A stretch of 64,000 bases of DNA, taken from positions 124,001 through 188,000 of the forward strand of contig NZ_JAPDIR010000004.1 in the NCBI RefSeq assembly GCF_029870595.1. Direction: 5' to 3'. Below, piece by piece: positions 42,266-50,877 of the stretch. Source of the stretch: Sphingomonas sp. CBMAI 2297 (GTDB taxonomy: Bacteria > Pseudomonadota > Alphaproteobacteria > Sphingomonadales > Sphingomonadaceae). Both the position numbers and the translations under genes were made by a program. The stretch's first letter is position 1. Every line of letters begins with the position of its first letter. The notes under the pieces were generated by a model. It saw nothing but the letters and a program-made list of their open reading frames with translations. It did not search any database and had not been told where the DNA came from.

Positions 42266-43191
42266 ATCTCTCCCCGCGCCCGGCGGATCGCGTACCATTT
42301 CTGCACATTGGCGTTGTGCTGCTCGAGCGTGTCCGCGAACACGTGCCCGCTGGTGCCGTCCGCCACGAAATACAGCGCCGACGAAGTCGCGGGATCGAGC
42401 ACCGCGTCGATGCTCGCCCGGCCCGGATTGGTGATCGGGCCGATCGGCAGGCCCACCTTCTCATAGGTGTTGTAGTCGTTCTTCGCATGCACCTCGGAGA
42501 GGAGCGGACGGCGGCCGAGCGGCTTGCCCTTGGTGATCGGGTAGATGAAGGTCGGGTCGGCCTGGAGCATCATGTTCTGGCGCAGGCGGTTCGAATAGAC
42601 CGCGGCGACGGTGCGGCGCTCCTCGGGCTTGCCGGTTTCCTTCTCGACGATCGAGGCGAGCGTGAGCGCGTCGCGCGGATCGTTCACCGCGATGCCGGGC
42701 TTGCGCGCCTCCCAGGCCTTGGCGAGGTAAGTCGCCATCGCCTTCTGCATGCGATCGAGCACCGACTGGCGGGTATCGCCGCGATTATAGGCATAGCTGT
42801 CCGGCAGCACCGTGCCTTCCACCGGCACCTGGATCTCGCCGGTGAGCTGCGGCGCCTTCATCAGCGTCTCGTAGACGAGGATCGAAGGCGTGCCTTCGGG
42901 AATCGTGACGAAGCGCTGGAGCGTGCGGCCGCCCTGCATCATCTTGAGAATGTCGGACTGGCTGAGATGCGCCGGCACGCGATATTCGCCCGCCTTGATC
43001 GCATCCTTGCTGCCCAGCAGCTTGGCGAGCACGAGGAACTGGCGAGCCGAGCCGATCGCACCGGCCTTTTCCAGCTCGGTGGCGGCGCGCGACAGGCTCG
43101 CCCCTTCCGGGATCATCACCGTCAGATTCTGCTTCGCCGGACCGGCCCCGCCCCAGAGCTGGAGCACGCCCATGCCGAGCGCGACCAGCAC
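42262..43191 (-). CDS. mltG: Endolytic murein transglycosylase MltG
   Basis: The enzyme cleaves nascent peptidoglycan glycan strands and sets their length. Visible motifs are VTIPEGTPSILVYETL, EGTVLPDSYAY, LASIVEKETGKPEERRTVAAVYSNRL and LLQADPTFIYPITKGK, with the catalytic Glu in SIVEKETG. The coordinates use the first standard start, GTG 43191, which cuts into the anchor helix. The frame is open upstream to a CTG at 43278 that overlaps the fabF stop, adding EEAPAPAEQPAKPRKRLGG and a full 20-residue transmembrane helix. The longer form is biologically more likely. Last core gene of the fab cluster. Confidence 0.92.
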   Translation of the reverse strand: MLVALGMGVLQLWGGAGPAKQNLTVMIPEGASLSRAATELEKAGAIGSARQFLVLAKLLGSKDAIKAGEYRVPAHLSQSDILKMMQGGRTLQRFVTIPEGTPSILVYETLMKAPQLTGEIQVPVEGTVLPDSYAYNRGDTRQSVLDRMQKAMATYLAKAWEARKPGIAVNDPRDALTLASIVEKETGKPEERRTVAAVYSNRLRQNMMLQADPTFIYPITKGKPLGRRPLLSEVHAKNDYNTYEKVGLPIGPITNPGRASIDAVLDPATSSALYFVADGTSGHVFADTLEQHNANVQKWYAIRRARGEM

Positions 43192-43270
43192 CAGGATCGC
43201 GACCAGAACGGCACAGCCGCCAAGCCGCTTGCGGGGCTTGGCAGGCTGTTCCGCCGGCGCTGGCGCTTCC

Positions 43271-44530
43271 TCAGACAGACTTCATCACCAGGCTGGCATT
43301 GGTGCCACCGAAGCCGAACGAGTTGTTCAGCACCGCGCGGACCTTGCGCTGCTTGGCGATGTGCGGAACGAGATCGACGCCCGCGCAATTCTCGCTCGGA
43401 TTGTCGAGGTTCAGCGTCGGCGGCACGATCTGGTCGCGCAGCGCCAGGATGCAGAAGATGCTCTCCACTGCGCCCGCGCCGCCCAGCAGGTGGCCGATCG
43501 CCGACTTGGTCGAGCTCATCGAGAGGCCGCCGATCGCGTCGCCGAACAGGCGGCGCACCGCGCCGAGCTCCAGCTCGTCGCCCAGCGGCGTCGAGGTGCC
43601 GTGCGCGTTGATATAGTCGATGTCGCCAAGGTCGAGGCCCGACTTCTTCATCGCCATCTGCATCGAGCGGAAGGCGCCCGAGCCCTCGGGATGCGGCGCC
43701 GTGACGTGATAGGCGTCGCCCGACAGGCCATAGCCGACGACTTCGGCATAGATCTTCGCGCCGCGGCGCTTGGCATGCTCATATTCCTCGAGCACGACGA
43801 TGCCCGCGCCCTCACCCATGACGAAGCCGTCGCGATCCTGGTCCCAAGGGCGGCTGGCCTTGGTGGGGTCGTCGCGGAAACCGGTCGACAGCGCGCGCGC
43901 CTGGCCGAAGCCGGCGATGCCGATCGGGCAGACCGTGCTCTCGGCGCCGCCGGCGAGCATGATGTCGGCATCGTCCATCGCGATCATGCGCGCGGCGTCG
44001 CCGATCGAGTGGGCGCCGGTCGAGCAGGCGGTCACCACCGCATGGTTCGGGCCCATCAGGCCATATTTGATCGAGACCTGGCCCGAGATCAGGTTGATCA
44101 GGCGGCCATGGACGAAATGCGGGCTGACGCGCTTCGGGCCCTTCTCGGCCAGGACGAGCGATTCGCTCTCGATGCCCGGCAGGCCGCCGATGCCCGAGCC
44201 GATCGAGCAGCCGGCGCGGAAGCGCATCTCCTCCGGCATGTCGGTGAGGCCGGCATCCTCGATCGCCTGGCCGGCGGCATCGATGCCGTAGACGATGAAC
44301 GGATCGACCTGGCGCTGGACCTTGTGATCGACGCGCTTGCCCGGATCGAAGCCATATTCATGGTCCGGACCCTTCACTTCGCAGGCATAGTTGCTCTGGA
44401 AATCGGTCGCGTCGAAGCGGGTGATCGTGCCCGCGCCGGACTTGGCGGCGATGATGTTCTTCCAGGCAGTCTCGACATCCGCGCCCAGCGGGGTGACGAG
44501 GCCAAGGCCGGTGACAACTACACGGCGCAT
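43271..44530 (-). CDS. fabF: Beta-ketoacyl-ACP synthase II
   Basis: A 419-residue condensing enzyme that elongates fatty acids from malonyl-ACP. The catalytic Cys lies in VVTACSTGAHSIGDA, and the two His residues in NAHGTSTPLGD and STKSAIGHLLGGAG. The N-terminus MRRVVVTGLGLVTPLGADVETAW is canonical. It follows acpP after a terminator-like hairpin and precedes mltG directly. Confidence 0.96.
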   Translation of the reverse strand: MRRVVVTGLGLVTPLGADVETAWKNIIAAKSGAGTITRFDATDFQSNYACEVKGPDHEYGFDPGKRVDHKVQRQVDPFIVYGIDAAGQAIEDAGLTDMPEEMRFRAGCSIGSGIGGLPGIESESLVLAEKGPKRVSPHFVHGRLINLISGQVSIKYGLMGPNHAVVTACSTGAHSIGDAARMIAMDDADIMLAGGAESTVCPIGIAGFGQARALSTGFRDDPTKASRPWDQDRDGFVMGEGAGIVVLEEYEHAKRRGAKIYAEVVGYGLSGDAYHVTAPHPEGSGAFRSMQMAMKKSGLDLGDIDYINAHGTSTPLGDELELGAVRRLFGDAIGGLSMSSTKSAIGHLLGGAGAVESIFCILALRDQIVPPTLNLDNPSENCAGVDLVPHIAKQRKVRAVLNNSFGFGGTNASLVMKSV

Positions 44531-44595
44531 CCGCTTTCTCCGTCAAACTTCTCGAAATTCGCACATGAAAGCAGGCGAAATACCTGATTTCATGG

Positions 44596-44648
44596 CAAAA
44601 ACAAAACGGCTCCCCGCCCAACTCTCTTCGAGCCCGGGACGGGGAGCC
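44596..44648 (-). terminator. Terminator or attenuator between acpP and fabF
   Basis: On the minus strand GGCTCCCCG pairs with CGGGGAGCC across a 30-nt loop, followed by a T-rich run (GTTTTGTTTTTG). It lies about 50 bp after the acpP stop. It could raise acpP transcript level relative to fabF, which would fit the high demand for ACP. Confidence 0.75.
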
Positions 44649-44696
44649 GCTGGATTCTCAAGCTCGGCCCATAAGGGCGCGATCGCCCGGGGGCGA

Positions 44697-44945
44697 TCAG
44701 CCTGCCTGGTGCTCGGAGATGTAGGAGACCGCGTCGCCGACGGTGCTGATCTTCTCAGCCGCGTCGTCGGGAATCTCGACGCCGAATTCCTCTTCGAACG
44801 CCATCACCAGCTCGACGATGTCGAGGCTGTCGGCGCCCAGGTCATCAATGAAGCTCGCCGTCGGCGAAACGTCGCCTGCGTCGACACCGAGGTGATCGAC
44901 GACGAGCGCAGTCACGCGGGTGGTGATCTCTTCCTGAGTGGCCAT
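44697..44945 (-). CDS. acpP: Acyl carrier protein
   Basis: An 82-residue acidic carrier protein. The phosphopantetheine-attachment Ser40 lies in [22 protein letters not shown]. It carries the growing acyl chain for FabD, FabG and FabF, all encoded nearby. The ATG follows AGGAAAAC, and a strong terminator-like hairpin separates it from fabF. Confidence 0.97.
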   Translation of the reverse strand: MATQEEITTRVTALVVDHLGVDAGDVSPTASFIDDLGADSLDIVELVMAFEEEFGVEIPDDAAEKISTVGDAVSYISEHQAG

Positions 44946-45046
44946 GGTCCCTGTTTTCCTTTGTAGCTAGGGGCTCAATATCGTTGGAACGCACCTAGAT
45001 CGCACATGATGTCGTTGCAAGAGGGTGCGCGTGGGTGCCGTTGCGG

Positions 45047-45589
45047 TCAGGCCTGCGAAAACTGCCAGGCCGCGTAGCGGACGGTGCTGAGGAAGAGGAA
45101 ATATTTATTGAGCAGCGCCGCATTGGCGCGCGTCTGCTTCGCTTCGTCGGTGACCGAGGCGATCACCAGCTGCTGCATTTCCTCGGTGGTGAGCGGACGG
45201 TTGCGCGCATCCTCGGGCAGCGCGTCGAACCGGGTCTCGAGCTCGTTGGGGTCGAATCCCTGGTCGACAACGGCCTTTTCGGCGATCGGCTGGCCGAGCC
45301 TGGCGAGCGTGTAGACCCGCGCGGCCTCCAGTGCCGCCTCGGACCATTTGTGCGCATCGGCGCATTCCTTGGCGGCGATCGAGATGCCGCTGCCGACCGC
45401 CGGATCATAGGTGGGGCGCACTGCGGCGCCCTCCCCCATGTTGCGCGTGACGTCCTTGCCGATCTGCTCGGTCAGGGCAGGCTTGAGCTTGCCGATCACG
45501 CAATCGATCGTCGCGAGATCCGCGGCCCTGGCCGGGATTGCGAAGGCTGCGGCCATGAGAGCCGCGATTCCGAAAAGACGCATAGACAT
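45047..45589 (-). CDS. Secreted protein of unknown function (first of a related pair)
   Basis: A 180-residue exported protein with signal peptide MRLFGIAALMAAAFAIPARA. The mature part is helical with two cysteines (TIDCVIGKLKPAL, AKECADAHKW). Its second half (NRPLTTEEMQQLVIASV, then LLNKYFLFLSTVRYAAWQF) resembles, in length and layout, the neighbouring gene at 45652. Two in-frame ATGs are possible (45589 or 45583); GGAG fits either. I recognise no family. It sits between fabG and acpP, which are normally adjacent. Confidence 0.7.
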   Translation of the reverse strand: MSMRLFGIAALMAAAFAIPARAADLATIDCVIGKLKPALTEQIGKDVTRNMGEGAAVRPTYDPAVGSGISIAAKECADAHKWSEAALEAARVYTLARLGQPIAEKAVVDQGFDPNELETRFDALPEDARNRPLTTEEMQQLVIASVTDEAKQTRANAALLNKYFLFLSTVRYAAWQFSQA

Positions 45590-45651
45590 CACACTCCAGC
45601 CGCTAGCGCAGCGATGTTGGGCCCGTGATACTTGCCCATCTCCAAGAGCGC

Positions 45652-46176
45652 TCACAAGGTCTTCCAGATTTCGATCATCCGGGGGGCTCGCACGCTGAAG
45701 AGCATGTACATCGTTCCCATTTCGAGATCGGTGGCGTCCGTCGTCAAACCAGCCGCACGGATTTCATCGCGCATCCATTGCTTGTCTGCGGAAGTGAGCG
45801 CCTTGGAGATGAGGCGATCGCGTCGGTCGGCGGGCATGTTCGCGACGGACACGTTGATGCGATCAAGCACTCCATCGTGCTTGCCGAGCTCGGTGGCCAG
45901 GTAATCCCGCATCACGATTGTCTCGAAATATCGGCCCGCCGCGTCGCCAACCGCTCCGTTCCACCGATAGCGATCGAGGCACGGTTTGGCCTTGGCCTGG
46001 ATCATACGGCCGAACGCCTCCAGCGATGGACCGCCGCCATGCGCCACTTGAAACGCCACGCTTCCCACGGCGGAGGTTTCCAAGGCATCGAGACATTGCA
46101 ACTCGCTCGCATCCCGCGCAAACGACACATTAGGCAATGTGGTCGCCAACAGGATCGCCGTAGTCAACGCTTTCAT
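45652..46176 (-). CDS. Secreted protein of unknown function (second of the pair)
   Basis: A 174-residue exported protein with signal peptide MKALTTAILLATTLPNVSFA. The mature part has two cysteines (LQCLDALET, AKPCLDRYRW) placed much like those of the gene downstream, and ends in a hydrophobic MYMLFSVRAPRMIEIWKTL corresponding to the FLFLSTVRYAAW end of the other. They may be distant paralogues. The pair lies between fabG and acpP on the same strand, probably co-transcribed with them. Function unknown. Confidence 0.7.
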   Translation of the reverse strand: MKALTTAILLATTLPNVSFARDASELQCLDALETSAVGSVAFQVAHGGGPSLEAFGRMIQAKAKPCLDRYRWNGAVGDAAGRYFETIVMRDYLATELGKHDGVLDRINVSVANMPADRRDRLISKALTSADKQWMRDEIRAAGLTTDATDLEMGTMYMLFSVRAPRMIEIWKTL

Positions 46177-46204
46177 CTTATGCCCCCTGCCAGCCCCGCC
46201 AGGC

Positions 46205-46942
46205 TCACAGCATCGCCATACCGCCATTCACATGCAAGGTCTGGCCGGTGACGTAGCTTGCCTCCCTGCTGGCGAGATAGACGACGGCGGCGCCGATGTC
46301 CTCGCCCTCGCCCAGCTTGCCCGCGGGGATGCGGCCGAGCAGCGCTTCCTTCTGCGCCTCAGGCAGCACATCGGTCATCGCCGAGCGGATGAAGCCCGGG
46401 GCAACGCAGTTCACCGTGATGTTGCGGCTGGCCAGTTCCTGGGCAAGCGCCTTGGACATGCCGACAAGGCCGGCCTTGGACGCGGCATAATTGGCCTGGC
46501 CGGGGTTCCCGGTCGCGCCCACGACGGAGGTGATCGAGACGACGCGGCCGAATCGCGCCTTCATCATCGGCTTGGCGGCGGCGCGGATCAGGCGGAAGGC
46601 GGCCTCAAGGTTCACGGTGATGACCTGCTCCCACTCCTCGTCCTTCATTCGCATCGCAAGATTGTCGCGCGTGACGCCGGCATTGTTGACGAGGATGTCG
46701 AGCTGGCCGAGCGCCTCGACCGCCTGGGGCACCAGGGCATCGACCTGGGCCTTGTCGGAAAGATTGCAGGGGAGCGCGACATGATCGCCGCCCAGGCTGG
46801 CGCGAAAGGCCTCGAGCTTCTCGGCATTGCTGCCCGACACGGCGAGCCGGGCGCCTTGCGCGGCCAGCGCCCTGGCGATCGCGGAGCCGATGCCGCCGGA
46901 AGCGCCGGTAACGAGTGCGGTCATGCCTGTGAGGTCGAACAT
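46205..46942 (-). CDS. fabG: 3-oxoacyl-ACP reductase
   Basis: A 245-residue NADPH-dependent SDR enzyme reducing the beta-keto group during fatty-acid elongation. The cofactor loop is TGASGGIGSAIA, with NNAGVTRDN following, and the catalytic triad Ser139, Tyr152 and Lys156 lies in SITSVVGATGNPGQANYAASK. Standard length. Part of fabD-fabG-acpP-fabF. Confidence 0.96.
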   Translation of the reverse strand: MFDLTGMTALVTGASGGIGSAIARALAAQGARLAVSGSNAEKLEAFRASLGGDHVALPCNLSDKAQVDALVPQAVEALGQLDILVNNAGVTRDNLAMRMKDEEWEQVITVNLEAAFRLIRAAAKPMMKARFGRVVSITSVVGATGNPGQANYAASKAGLVGMSKALAQELASRNITVNCVAPGFIRSAMTDVLPEAQKEALLGRIPAGKLGEGEDIGAAVVYLASREASYVTGQTLHVNGGMAML

Positions 46943-46965
46943 TGGGGGTCTCCAGAGGAAAGAAG

Positions 46966-47388
46966 TTATTGGTTCACGCGGAGGCGCGGAGACGCGGAGG
47001 GGGAATAATCGTTCACGATTCGCCTGAGCCCCTCCTTCAGCGTTGCGCCGCCGAAGTTGATCAGCAGCCCTACGGGCTGTTTGGTCAGACGCAAATAGGT
47101 GAGAAGCTGCTTTCCGTGCACGGCGGTCAAACGCTCGACCGACTTGATCTCGACCAGCAAGCGCTCTCCCACCAGCAAATCTATGCGGAACGCTCCCTCG
47201 AACCGAAGGCCGTCAAACTCGATGTCGATCGGCCGCTGACGTGCAACGGCATATCCCATTGAAGCCAGCTTGCTGGCAAGAATAGCCTCGTAGACGCTTT
47301 CGAGCAGGCCGGGGCCGAGTTCACGATGCAACCGCAACGCGACATCCACGACGTCGCCGCTGATCTGCTCAATGTCCCTCAAGCCCAA
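46966..47388 (-). CDS. GxxExxY protein (PD-(D/E)XK nuclease-like), bounded by inverted repeats
   Basis: A 140-residue intact protein of the GxxExxY family. The name motif is GPGLLESVYE (residues 26-35), and ARQRPIDIEFDGLRFEGAFRIDLLVGERLLVEIKSVERL contains the D-ExK-like core of restriction-type nucleases (D-LLV-EIK). Translation starts at TTG 47388, immediately inside one repeat, and the last eleven codons with the stop lie in the other, inverted, repeat. It interrupts the fabD-fabG spacing. Family members often occur in this repeat context; their function is unproven. Confidence 0.82.
   Translation of the reverse strand: MGLRDIEQISGDVVDVALRLHRELGPGLLESVYEAILASKLASMGYAVARQRPIDIEFDGLRFEGAFRIDLLVGERLLVEIKSVERLTAVHGKQLLTYLRLTKQPVGLLINFGGATLKEGLRRIVNDYSPSASPRLRVNQ
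46970..47001. repeat. GTTCACGCGGAGGCGCGGAG-type repeat, fabG side
   Basis: TGGTTCACGCGGAGGCGCGGAGACGCGGAGGG matches, in inverted orientation, the copy at 47387-47419. It contains the 3' end of the GxxExxY gene. Confidence 0.8.
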
Positions 47389-47419
47389 TCTCCGCGCCTC
47401 CGCGTCTCTGCGTGAACCA
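47387..47419. repeat. GTTCACGCAGAGACGCGGAG-type repeat, fabD side
   Basis: Read in reverse complement this is TGGTTCACGCAGAGACGCGGAGG followed by CGCGGAGATT, sharing its outer ten bases with the left copy and a similar internal GCGGAG periodicity. It ends at the GxxExxY start codon. Confidence 0.8.
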
Positions 47420-47431
47420 CTCTCTGCCTGT

Positions 47432-48367
47432 TTACAGCCCCTTCGCCAGCGCCTCGATATCGTCCATCGTCACCACGCTCACCGGCGCGGCATCGGGGGC
47501 GATGCGCTTGACCATGCCGCCCAGCACCTTGCCGCCGAACTCGACATAATCGGTCACGCCCGCCGCAAACATCGCCAGCACCGATTCGCGCCAGCGGACC
47601 ATGCCGGTCACCTGCTCCACGAGCAGCGCGCGGATCGTGTCGGGATCGGCGACCGGCGCTGCCGTGACATTGGCATAGACCGGCACCAGCGGCGCTTGGA
47701 TCGAGACCGCCGCCAGCGCCTCGGCCATCGCGTCGGCGGCAGGCTGCATCAGCGGGCAGTGAAACGGCGCCGAGACCGGCAGGAGCAGCGCCCGCTTGGC
47801 GCCCATCTCCTTGGCGATCGGGAGCGCGCGCTCGATCGCCTCGCGGTGCCCCGAGATCACCACCTGCGACGGATCATTGTCGTTGGCGACGGTGCAGACC
47901 TGGCCCTCGGCCGCCGCGTCCGCGATAGCCTGGGCCTTTTCGCGGTCGGCACCGAGGATCGCGGCCATCGCGCCGACGCCGACGGGCACGGCCGCCTGCA
48001 TCGCATCGCCGCGGATGCGGAGCAGCTTCGCGGTAGTCGCGAGGTCCAGGGCACCGGCGGCGCAGAGCGCGGTATATTCGCCGAGCGAATGGCCCGCGAC
48101 GAAATCGGCCTTGTCGGCAAGGCGGATGCCGCCTTCCTTCTCGAGCACGCGCAGCACCGCGACGGCATTGGCCATGATCGCCGGCTGGGCATTGGCGGTG
48201 AGGGTCAGCTGATCCTCGGGCCCCTCCACCATCAGCTGGAACAGCTTCTGGCCCAGCGCCTCGTCGACTTCCTGGAAGACTTCGCGGGCGGTGGCACTCG
48301 CTTCGGCCAGGGCCTTGCCCATGCCGACGGCCTGGCTGCCCTGGCCGGGGAAGATGAAGGCGCGCAT
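47432..48367 (-). CDS. fabD: Malonyl-CoA:ACP transacylase
   Basis: A 311-residue enzyme charging ACP with malonate. The nucleophile Ser94 lies in AGHSLGEYTAL, the catalytic His203 in SAPFHCPLM, and the N-terminus RAFIFPGQGSQAVGMG is canonical. The ATG at 48367 follows AGGAGAGAC. First gene of the fab cluster. Confidence 0.96.
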   Translation of the reverse strand: MRAFIFPGQGSQAVGMGKALAEASATAREVFQEVDEALGQKLFQLMVEGPEDQLTLTANAQPAIMANAVAVLRVLEKEGGIRLADKADFVAGHSLGEYTALCAAGALDLATTAKLLRIRGDAMQAAVPVGVGAMAAILGADREKAQAIADAAAEGQVCTVANDNDPSQVVISGHREAIERALPIAKEMGAKRALLLPVSAPFHCPLMQPAADAMAEALAAVSIQAPLVPVYANVTAAPVADPDTIRALLVEQVTGMVRWRESVLAMFAAGVTDYVEFGGKVLGGMVKRIAPDAAPVSVVTMDDIEALAKGL

Positions 48368-48588
48368 GTCTCTCTCCTGTCGGCGGCGCTGCAATGGGGC
48401 CGCGCGTTAGAACCGCGCCCTGCCCGACGCAACCCCGGGCGCGCCGCGCCGAAACTGAACGAAGCCGCCGCGCTTGCGAAACATTGCGACCATTTCGCGT
48501 ATCGAACGGGAAACACCTGCGACACGGCCTGCCCAGATTGCCTCCGACGCCAGAGCAATCCGGCGCCACCGACAAGAGGAGTGCAGTC

Positions 48589-48921
48589 ATGAAGAAGTTC
48601 GTTCTCGCCGCCGTCGCCGCGTCGCTGGTCGCGACCCCGGTGCTCGCCGCCGCCCCGCAGCACGGCCGTCTGCCGGCGCAGCAACAGGTGGTCGTCAAGA
48701 AGAAGGTCGTCGTCACCAGGCCGGGCTATCGCAACTGGCGCAAAGGCGAGCGCTTCGACAGCCGCTATGCCCGCAACTATCGCCAGATCGACTATCGCCA
48801 CTATCGCGGCCTGAAGGCCCCGCCGCGCGGCTATCGCTATGTCCAGTCGGGCAACGACGCAGTGCTGGTGGGCATCACCTCGGGCATCATCGCGGCGGTG
48901 TTCGCGGGCGCGATCCGCTGA
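48589..48921 (+). CDS. RcnB-family periplasmic protein
   Basis: A 110-residue exported basic protein. A signal peptide (MKKFVLAAVAASLVATPVLAAA) is followed by Tyr/Arg-rich sequence ending PPRGYRYVQSGNDAVLVGITSGIIAAVFAG, the RcnB pattern. In enteric bacteria RcnB affects nickel/cobalt homeostasis, but in sphingomonads such proteins are numerous and uncharacterised. GAGGAG precedes the ATG, and a perfect terminator follows. Confidence 0.8.
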   Translation: MKKFVLAAVAASLVATPVLAAAPQHGRLPAQQQVVVKKKVVVTRPGYRNWRKGERFDSRYARNYRQIDYRHYRGLKAPPRGYRYVQSGNDAVLVGITSGIIAAVFAGAIR

Positions 48922-48944
48922 AGCAGAACCCGGGACGGACGCAC

Positions 48945-48975
48945 GAAACGGCAGGGCCATGCCCTGCCGTTTTAC
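48945..48975 (+). terminator. Terminator of the RcnB-like gene
   Basis: A perfect stem AACGGCAGGG / CCCTGCCGTT with a CCAT-type loop is followed by TTAC, 24 bp after the stop. Confidence 0.88.
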
Positions 48976-49054
48976 GTTCGCGCGAAGAATCCGACTCCTC
49001 GTTTCGGCTCCGTTAGTGTTATGGTTAACGAGCGTCGACAGGGAGGAATGCAGG

Positions 49055-50011
49055 ATGTTCAGGGCAGCAGCCCTCACGGCCCTTGCCGCGGCCGTGTTGA
49101 TGCCATTCGCCACGATTGCGGCGGACCGCGACGATGGCGGCCTCGCCCCCGATTTCGAAGGCCAGGTCGCCTATTTCGGCAATTATACCGGCAAGACCTC
49201 GGTCACCGCCGATCTGCGCCGCCGCGAGCAGGCCCCCTGCCCCTATCCCGACCAGCGCTGCTATCAGCAGGTCGTCGGCGGCGGCGTGAAGGTGGTGCTC
49301 AGCTTCGATGGCGAGCACGTCACCGGCTTCTATTATTCGGTCGGCGGGTTCGAGGGGCCGAACGGGCTGCGCGAAGGCACGCTGATCGGCCGGCGCACCG
49401 CGGTGGGCTGCGAACTCTACGAGGCGGACGGCACGATGTGGCAGGCGACGACCTGCGGCGCCAAGGGCTTCCAGGGCCAGATCGTCTCGGTGCGCGGCAT
49501 TCCGAAACAGTCCGAAGTGACCTTCTCCACCGTCGGCATGTTCGTGCGCGACACCGGCTGGATCACCAAGCTGGGCGAGGAAGAGGCGCGGCGCGACCGC
49601 CGGATCAACTGGCTGACCCCCCGGCTCGACGGACCGGGATCGCCGGAAAGCCGCTTCCGCGCCGCGGTCGAGCTCGACAGCTTCTCGCGCCATTTTCGCG
49701 GCATCGACATGGGGCGGGTTGCCGAGCCGGTGCGCTCGGGCAAGCCGCGGAAGAACCGCGAATGGTATCTCGACAGCAGCTATGCCCGGCCGGACGGCAG
49801 CACCGGCAACGTCCGGGGCGTGGTCTATAATGACCGGATCCGCTGCATCCAGTGGGACGACGAATCCTGCGGCCCGATCCATCCGCCGGCGGACTTCCCC
49901 AAGCCCCGGCTCGACGATGATGGCGGCTGGCTCTCGCGCAGCCCGGCACCGATCGTGGCGAGCGACACCCGGCCGATGCCGCGGCCGCGGGGGAATGGCG
50001 ACCGGTATTGA
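49055..50011 (+). CDS. Secreted protein of unknown function
   Basis: A 318-residue exported protein; the ATG at 49055 follows GGGAGGAATGC. The signal peptide is MFRAAALTALAAAVLMPFATIAA. The mature protein has six cysteines, including CPYPDQRCYQQVVGG and ATTCGAKG, and looks beta-rich in the first half (VKVVLSFDGEHVTGFYYSVGG). The C-terminal 50 residues are Pro/Asp-rich and probably disordered. I recognise no domain. It is monocistronic, upstream of the ribosomal-protein operon. Confidence 0.68.
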   Translation: MFRAAALTALAAAVLMPFATIAADRDDGGLAPDFEGQVAYFGNYTGKTSVTADLRRREQAPCPYPDQRCYQQVVGGGVKVVLSFDGEHVTGFYYSVGGFEGPNGLREGTLIGRRTAVGCELYEADGTMWQATTCGAKGFQGQIVSVRGIPKQSEVTFSTVGMFVRDTGWITKLGEEEARRDRRINWLTPRLDGPGSPESRFRAAVELDSFSRHFRGIDMGRVAEPVRSGKPRKNREWYLDSSYARPDGSTGNVRGVVYNDRIRCIQWDDESCGPIHPPADFPKPRLDDDGGWLSRSPAPIVASDTRPMPRPRGNGDRY

Positions 50012-50238
50012 GCGGGGCCGATGGGAGCAAGGCTTGCGGCCTGGCCCGGATGCGTCTCCCTCCTCCCTAAGCACCGGCGGGGTTTAGCGCTTGCCTCTCC
50101 TGCCCGCCTCCGCTAAGGGCGCGCCTTCGTTCGAGCAGGAAGTGGTTCCCGTTCGCGCGATACCATTGACTTGAGACGACAGCCGGAGGGGCGCCGCATG
50201 GGGTGGCGTCAGCGATCGGCCAACATGGAAGAGAATAC

Positions 50239-50625
50239 ATGGCTCTTTACGAGCACGTGTTCCTTGCGCGCCAGGATCTGGCCCAGGCGCAAGTGGACGC
50301 TCTGGCGGAAGCCGCCACCAAGATCGTCGAGGACAACAACGGCAAGGTCGTCAAGACCGAGACTTGGGGCCTTCGTTCGCTCGCCTATCGCATCGCCAAG
50401 AACCGCAAGGCGCATTACGTGATGCTCGAGATCGACGCGCCGGCCGGCGTGGTCGCCGAGCTGGAGCGCCAGACCCAGATCAACGAAGACGTGATCCGCT
50501 ACATGACCGTCAAGGTCGACGAGCTGGAGCAGGGCCCGTCGGTGATGATGCGCAAGGGCGACCGTGAGCGCGGCCGTGGCCGTCGCGACCGTGACGAGGC
50601 CGGCAACACCGGTTTCGGCGAGTAA
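50239..50625 (+). CDS. rpsF: 30S ribosomal protein S6
   Basis: A 128-residue ribosomal protein of the platform, pairing with S18 (next gene). [25 protein letters not shown] and [21 protein letters not shown] are diagnostic. The Arg/Asp-rich tail is normal for alphaproteobacteria. First gene of rpsF-rpsR-rplI. Confidence 0.97.
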   Translation: MALYEHVFLARQDLAQAQVDALAEAATKIVEDNNGKVVKTETWGLRSLAYRIAKNRKAHYVMLEIDAPAGVVAELERQTQINEDVIRYMTVKVDELEQGPSVMMRKGDRERGRGRRDRDEAGNTGFGE

Positions 50626-50640
50626 GGGAGTAGAGAGAAC

Positions 50641-50865
50641 ATGGCACGCCCGTTTTTCCGCCGTCGCAAGAGCTGCCCCTTCTCCGCGAAGGACGCTCCC
50701 CGGATCGACTATAAGGACGTCCGTCTGCTCCAGGGCTTCGTCTCTGAGCGCGGCAAGATCGTCCCGTCGCGCATCACCTCGGTGAGCGCCAAGAAGCAGC
50801 GCGAGCTGGCCCAGGCCATCAAGCGCGCCCGCCACCTGGGCCTGCTGCCCTACATCGTTAAGTAA
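50641..50865 (+). CDS. rpsR: 30S ribosomal protein S18
   Basis: A 74-residue basic protein that binds S6 and 16S r[43 protein letters not shown] is canonical. It starts 15 bp after rpsF. Confidence 0.97.
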   Translation: MARPFFRRRKSCPFSAKDAPRIDYKDVRLLQGFVSERGKIVPSRITSVSAKKQRELAQAIKRARHLGLLPYIVK

Positions 50866-50877
50866 GGAGCGCACCCC

